Shown here piece after piece: positions 60,285 through 64,000 of a DNA stretch of 64,000 nucleotides. Position numbers and translations under genes: made by a program. The stretch spans positions 62,001 to 126,000 of the forward strand of contig NZ_BOSH01000006.1 of assembly GCF_018403245.1 (NCBI RefSeq), read 5' to 3'. Below the pieces are notes generated by a model, which was not told the origin of the DNA, did not search any database, and saw only the letters and a list, made by a program, of their open reading frames with translations. Positions within the stretch are counted from its first letter, which is position 1, and the number at the start of each line of letters is the position of its first letter. This DNA comes from Paenibacillus sp. J2TS4. Its GTDB lineage: Bacteria > Bacillota > Bacilli > Paenibacillales > NBRC-103111.

Positions 60285-62606
60285 TTATTCTATACTTTTT
60301 AATGATTCAATCATATTGATTTTGGTTACTTTTCTCCTAAGTAGTACGTTAGATAAAACGGTAAGAAAGAATGCAAGAATAACAGATACCAAAATTACAA
60401 AAATATTTAATTGATCTGGAATTTGTTGATGGGTACTAGAGAGTGCCTTTACAATAACTGTATAAACATAGCCGCTTATCGGTAAAGCTGCAATGACCGC
60501 AAATGTGGTTAGTAGGATGTTTTCAAAAAATATAAGTCGGTTTATTTTATTTTTTGGATAACCTAAAACCTTAAGTGTTGCAAGCTCACGATTCCTTTCA
60601 TAAATGTTTATGGAAGATATCGTATATATGGCGCCAAAGGAAAGTATGACGGCACAAATGATAAACATGATAAATACAAAACTGTTTTGTTTCAAAATAT
60701 ATTCAGCTGATTTTTTTAGATCGTCCTTATCTGCAATTGTATCTACATGATGATCTTGTTCAAAGAAGTTACGAACATTGATAAGATCATCGGAGCTCTT
60801 TGATTCAACTAGAAGCGAGGTTGGGTTGTAGTCTATGCCAAAGCTTTTTAAATAGGTTGGCGTGCTATAAAACGACGGATTCGAATACTGTGTGGATATT
60901 TTTAGAACCTTCATATCTACAGATTTATTGTTAAGCTCTGGTGCTGTGAACTTTATTTTGATTATATCCCCTTCTAGAATATGATATTTGTCGGCGTAAG
61001 ATTTGGGCACCAGCACACCATTATTATCCAAATATATTTTATTATCGTTTTCGTCAAAGAAATGAATGAGATTGTTTTCTTTTTCAGTAACAATTAAAGT
61101 GGCATTATCTTGTTCATCATCTTTTATGAATTCAACTGGAAAGGTGGATAAAAGATAACTATTTTTAATACCGGAGGGTAGTTTTAGAGTATCAGAGGAT
61201 GTTCCCATCGTATAATCTATTCTTAAATCATAGGAATACACATCTTCAATTTGGCTGGCTACCTTTAGCAAGGCCGTTTGAGTGCCAAAAGCCGTGATCA
61301 ATAAAACCGTGCTTACAACAACACCAATTGAACTCGCTAAAGCTTTTTGTTTATTTAAAAATATATTTCTCAAAATGAGTTTGTAACTGTAGGAAATATG
61401 ACTCCAAATACCCATTCTTTCTATAAGCAGCTTTTTCATCTTCTTTGGTGGTTTAGGACGCATAGCCTGAGCCGCACGTTCTTTTAATATGGTTCTGCCA
61501 CTAAAGTAACACGATAGGAGTCCGAAAGCACTAGAGAAAATGATGGGAGGAAGAATAGAATAAAGAGAAAGTGAAAATTGAATGTCAGGCAGAGAGTAGG
61601 CCCTTGCGCTTGACGCAGATACGAAGGGAACAAATACAAAAGCGGCAATGGCACAACCCACGATTGAGCCTATTATCCCTACCAGCACAGGGTATCCCAT
61701 GTAATGAAGCATGATGTTTCTGTTTTTTACACCCAAAGCCTTCATAATACCTACTTGATTTCTTTGAGAATCAATAATCCTCGACATGGTAAGAAATAGG
61801 ATTATAGCTTCGATCAAGAAGAGAACGAAAGGTATAACCTTACTCATCAAATTATTATTATGTATCGTTTCCTTTATTTTTGAATAACTGAAAGCCCGTG
61901 CTTTACTAATTTGCTCTATATAAGTAAGATGTTTGGAGCGTGCTTCAATGGATTTGCCCAATTTGTCCATATCGAAACCTTCTTGCGCATCAATCATGAT
62001 TTCATTATAGTAAAAGCCGTCTATGATCTCAGGTATCGACTCCTCGGCAATATAAGCGAATCCGTAGGTTGTATGGTCTTGTATTTCGTTCTTTTTTACA
62101 TATTCGACATTTTCACCCAAGCCGCTTATTGTAAACGTAACATTCCTGCCGTTCGTACTTATCCTGATTTGATCACCGACATGATAAAGATGTTCCTTTG
62201 CATACCGGGAATCTAATAAGATCTCATTCTTTTTGGACGGGATACTCCCCTCGATCAAAGCAGGCGTATTTATTACATTGTTTACGGGGATCGAATGAAT
62301 TTTTAACGAAGCTTTATATCCTTCAAAGACTTGCGTGGCATCAAAGGTATAACGTCCTTCTATTTTATTGATACCTCCAATTTCGCTCAAACCGACCACA
62401 TTATCTTTGGAAATTTGACTGTAATATACATTGAGGTCGCTTAAATTATGTTCTTTAAAATAATCCTTCGTATAAGCACTAAGAGTATCGCTATAAGTGA
62501 TCAGCCCCCCATAGAAAAAAGCTCCTACTGCAACAACCAAAACTAAGGCAATAAATTGCCCTAGAGATTGCTTGATATCCCTTACTAATTTTAAAAATAA
62601 TTTCAT
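60285..62606 (-). CDS. ABC transporter permease, FtsX/MacB-like
   Basis: This 773-residue permease has the topology of two FtsX domains: TM1 (about 13-35), a large external domain (about 40-245), three helices (about 255-375), a second single helix at about 425 with a second external domain (about 450-640), and three more helices at the end. The cytoplasmic signatures MKALGVKNRNIMLHYMGYP and LKVLGYPKNKINRLIFFEN are repeated. Such exporters handle lipoproteins, antimicrobial peptides or work mechanically on the envelope. The start is taken as ATG at 62606 just after the ATPase stop; GTG at 62615 is possible. The gene is markedly AT-rich compared with the pel region. Confidence 0.88.
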   Translation of the reverse strand: MKLFLKLVRDIKQSLGQFIALVLVVAVGAFFYGGLITYSDTLSAYTKDYFKEHNLSDLNVYYSQISKDNVVGLSEIGGINKIEGRYTFDATQVFEGYKASLKIHSIPVNNVINTPALIEGSIPSKKNEILLDSRYAKEHLYHVGDQIRISTNGRNVTFTISGLGENVEYVKKNEIQDHTTYGFAYIAEESIPEIIDGFYYNEIMIDAQEGFDMDKLGKSIEARSKHLTYIEQISKARAFSYSKIKETIHNNNLMSKVIPFVLFLIEAIILFLTMSRIIDSQRNQVGIMKALGVKNRNIMLHYMGYPVLVGIIGSIVGCAIAAFVFVPFVSASSARAYSLPDIQFSLSLYSILPPIIFSSAFGLLSCYFSGRTILKERAAQAMRPKPPKKMKKLLIERMGIWSHISYSYKLILRNIFLNKQKALASSIGVVVSTVLLITAFGTQTALLKVASQIEDVYSYDLRIDYTMGTSSDTLKLPSGIKNSYLLSTFPVEFIKDDEQDNATLIVTEKENNLIHFFDENDNKIYLDNNGVLVPKSYADKYHILEGDIIKIKFTAPELNNKSVDMKVLKISTQYSNPSFYSTPTYLKSFGIDYNPTSLLVESKSSDDLINVRNFFEQDHHVDTIADKDDLKKSAEYILKQNSFVFIMFIICAVILSFGAIYTISSINIYERNRELATLKVLGYPKNKINRLIFFENILLTTFAVIAALPISGYVYTVIVKALSSTHQQIPDQLNIFVILVSVILAFFLTVLSNVLLRRKVTKINMIESLKSIE

Positions 62607-62608
62607 TA

Positions 62609-63313
62609 TCACCACTCAATCCCTTCAATACTTTGTTTTTCATCATTCATCGTGATGCTCTCGATCCTTCCGCTTTTAACCTTAATAATTTTATCGGCCA
62701 TCGGAGCAATGGCGGAATTATGTGTGACCACAACGACGCACTTCTTCGTTTCCTTGTTCAAATCTTGAAGTAGCTTTAAGACGGACTTACCTGTAACATA
62801 ATCCAAGGCTCCGGTTGGTTCATCACAGAGTAAGAGTAAAGGATTTTTTGCAACCGCTCTAGCTATAGCAACTCTTTGTTGTTCTCCTCCGGAGAGCTGG
62901 GAAGGGAAGTTTTTGATACGATTCTTTAATCCAACTTTATATAAGATATCTTTAGCGTCCAGATGGTCATCACATACTTCGGTGGCAAATTCAACATTCT
63001 CTAGCGCGTTTAAATTCGGAATTAAGTTATAGAATTGAAACACAAAGCCAACTTTCTCACCGCGATATTGTGTTAATTTTTTTTCGTTGAACCTTGTTAT
63101 TTCTTGATCGCCAACAAACACTTGACCTGAGGTCGCCGTATCCATACCGCCAAGTATATTCAAAATCGTACTCTTACCGGCACCACTTGCACCCAAAATA
63201 ACGACGAATTCTCCCTCTGATATGGAAAAATCAACACCATCAAGGGCCGTGATGGGGACTTCTCCTATTTTGTATTCCTTTGTTACATTTTTAAATTCGA
63301 TTAACTTCTTCAT
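62609..63313 (-). CDS. ABC transporter ATP-binding protein, MacB/LolD-like
   Basis: This 234-residue ATPase is the partner of the downstream permease. Walker A is GASGAGKS, the signature is [19 protein letters not shown], Walker B is [12 protein letters not shown], and the H-loop is VVTHNS. The [19 protein letters not shown]-loop region is typical of the MacB/LolD class. The stop is 2 bases before the permease ATG. A GGAGATAGGT site precedes the start. No two-component system of the BceRS kind is adjacent within the window. Confidence 0.92.
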   Translation of the reverse strand: MKKLIEFKNVTKEYKIGEVPITALDGVDFSISEGEFVVILGASGAGKSTILNILGGMDTATSGQVFVGDQEITRFNEKKLTQYRGEKVGFVFQFYNLIPNLNALENVEFATEVCDDHLDAKDILYKVGLKNRIKNFPSQLSGGEQQRVAIARAVAKNPLLLLCDEPTGALDYVTGKSVLKLLQDLNKETKKCVVVVTHNSAIAPMADKIIKVKSGRIESITMNDEKQSIEGIEW

Positions 63314-63459
63314 TTACCTATCTCCTTCAATACATTCTCTAATTTGACCACCCTGAATCTCCCAGTCCCGCATTATACAATTGAGCTGATTATATCAATA
63401 TAAGAGAATGGAAATATCCACCTTCAGACTATTCTTGAGCTAGACTAAAGTCGGGCTCA

Positions 63460-63503
63460 ATAAAAACAGCACTCCATATCCATTGCCGGAAGGGAGTGCT
63501 GTT
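63460..63503 (-). terminator. Terminator-like hairpin, minus strand
   Basis: An 11-bp stem AACAGCACTCC/GGAGTGCTGTT with a 17-base loop is followed on the minus strand by TTTATTGAG. The only transcript known to reach it from the right would be read-through from tRNA-Ala or a lost gene. Confidence 0.65.
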
Positions 63504-63544
63504 CGCTTGGATGCGCGAGCCAGGTCTCGGAGGCGGTTGGCAGA

Positions 63545-63666
63545 ACGCCGTGCTCCTTCGCTATCGCTTCGTCCGCGCGGACGAACCCCGGGGTTCGGCC
63601 CGAGCTCCAAAAACAAAGAACCGATCCATCAGGATCGGTTCTTTGTCGTATGGAGCCTAGGGGGAT
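63545..63666. repeat. Partial duplicate of tRNA-Ala 3' end and flank
   Basis: These 122 bases match 63731-63852 with one difference (C at about 63588 for T). They include the terminator and the last 16 or so bases of tRNA-Ala (GAGCCTAGGGGGAT in plus-strand reading), after which similarity stops abruptly. Confidence 0.9.
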
Positions 63667-63730
63667 GTCCGAATCTCGATTGAACGGCTGACGAAGCATA
63701 CTCGACGAGGACTTTAAGCGGAAGATTCAG

Positions 63731-63852
63731 ACGCCGTGCTCCTTCGCTATCGCTTCGTCCGCGCGGACGAACTCCGGGGTTCGGCCCGAGCTCCAAAAAC
63801 AAAGAACCGATCCATCAGGATCGGTTCTTTGTCGTATGGAGCCTAGGGGGAT
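63731..63852. repeat. Original copy of the tRNA-Ala 3' end duplication
   Basis: This is the copy contiguous with the complete tRNA-Ala. It lies 186 bases from the duplicate, so 64 bases of unrelated sequence lie between the two. Confidence 0.9.
63794..63830 (-). terminator. Terminator of tRNA-Ala
   Basis: A perfect 13-bp stem AAAGAACCGATCC/GGATCGGTTCTTT with a 4-base loop, read on the minus strand, is followed by GTTTTTGG. It begins 7 bases after the tRNA 3' end. An identical copy is at 63608-63644. Confidence 0.9.
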
Positions 63853-63909
63853 CGAACCCCTGACCTCATCGCTGCCAGCGATGCGCTCTCCCAGCTGAGC
63901 TAAGGCCCC
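63837..63909 (-). tRNA. tRNA-Ala (anticodon GGC)
   Basis: Read on the minus strand: acceptor arms GGGGCCT and AGGCTCC pair over 7 bp; D arm GCTC...GAGC; anticodon stem CATCG/CGATG with loop CTGGCAG, anticodon GGC; T arm AGGGG-TTCGATC-CCCCT; discriminator A. The 3' CCA is not encoded. A terminator follows at once. Confidence 0.97.
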
Positions 63910-64000
63910 TCAGTTACCTTTATCATTATATCCGGGCGGCTGAATAATTGCAAGTCCCGTCTATAAAGTTCTAATATTCTAACAATTAAAGGTTTGATAC

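Larger units (their letters stand above)
63314..63836. other. Intergenic region between ABC genes and tRNA-Ala
   Basis: It contains the promoter side of the ABC operon (AT-rich, about 63320-63420), a terminator-like hairpin at 63460-63503, and the partial duplication of the tRNA 3' end and terminator described separately. No protein gene is seen. Confidence 0.6.

Overview
The window looks like a chromosomal segment of a spore-forming, low-to-medium GC Bacillales bacterium, most likely Paenibacillus or a close relative. The evidence is sporulation genes (an alpha/beta-type SASP behind a sigma-G-like promoter, a LysM coat protein, YtaF, an ExsC-like protein), Gram-positive Shine-Dalgarno sites with frequent GTG/TTG starts, lipoprotein binding proteins, a small cytochrome bd subunit, and the polA-mutM-ytaF-coaE-nrdR neighbourhood. 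The genus is inferred from gene content; no search was run.

Layout. 1-384: 5' part of a polysaccharide deacetylase. 1293-6968: five-gene peptide ABC importer. 7692-9233: class I fumarase. 9582-12190: PhoR-PhoP two-component system, kinase gene first. 12475-18118: sugar/polyol catabolic region (three Gfo/Idh/MocA oxidoreductases, a xylose-isomerase-like TIM barrel, a divergent AraC regulator). 18172-20774: cytochrome bd genes flanked by two unannotated-size membrane miniproteins. 21012-22397: LysM protein with a long tandem repeat. 22822-24273: second pstB plus phoU behind a Pho box. 24295-32053: HAD protein, polA, mutM, ytaF, coaE, lytic transglycosylase, SASP, nrdR. 32336-36082: pstSCAB behind a four-repeat Pho box. 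36280-42936: chemoreceptor, catalase, oxalate decarboxylase, a DUF1697-DUF1801 fusion. 43733-58746: a Pel-type exopolysaccharide locus with extra genes. 59016-63313: ExsC-like protein, DUF4180 protein and an AT-rich ABC exporter. 63837-63909: tRNA-Ala(GGC) next to a partial duplication of its own 3' end.

The most notable part is 44927-58746. A secreted GH114/GH166-like glycosidase faces a nine-gene run of overlapping or close genes: an NAD-sugar epimerase fused to a PelD-like c-di-GMP receptor, pelE, a PelA-type deacetylase, pelF, pelG, two CotH-kinase-like surface proteins, a VTC polyphosphate polymerase and a DUF4956 membrane protein. The first five make a Gram-positive Pel synthase under c-di-GMP control. 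The last four suggest that phosphorylation or polyphosphate is coupled to this polymer, which I regard as the best candidate for an undescribed system here.

A second theme is phosphate: phoR-phoP, pstSCAB, a second pstB with phoU, and two clear arrays of 11-bp-spaced TTAACA-like repeats form a Pho regulon spread over about 27 kb. Several families of short intergenic repeats (one 424-bp MITE-like element and its 86-bp relative; a ~150-bp repeat; ~25-bp repeats) lie between the genes.
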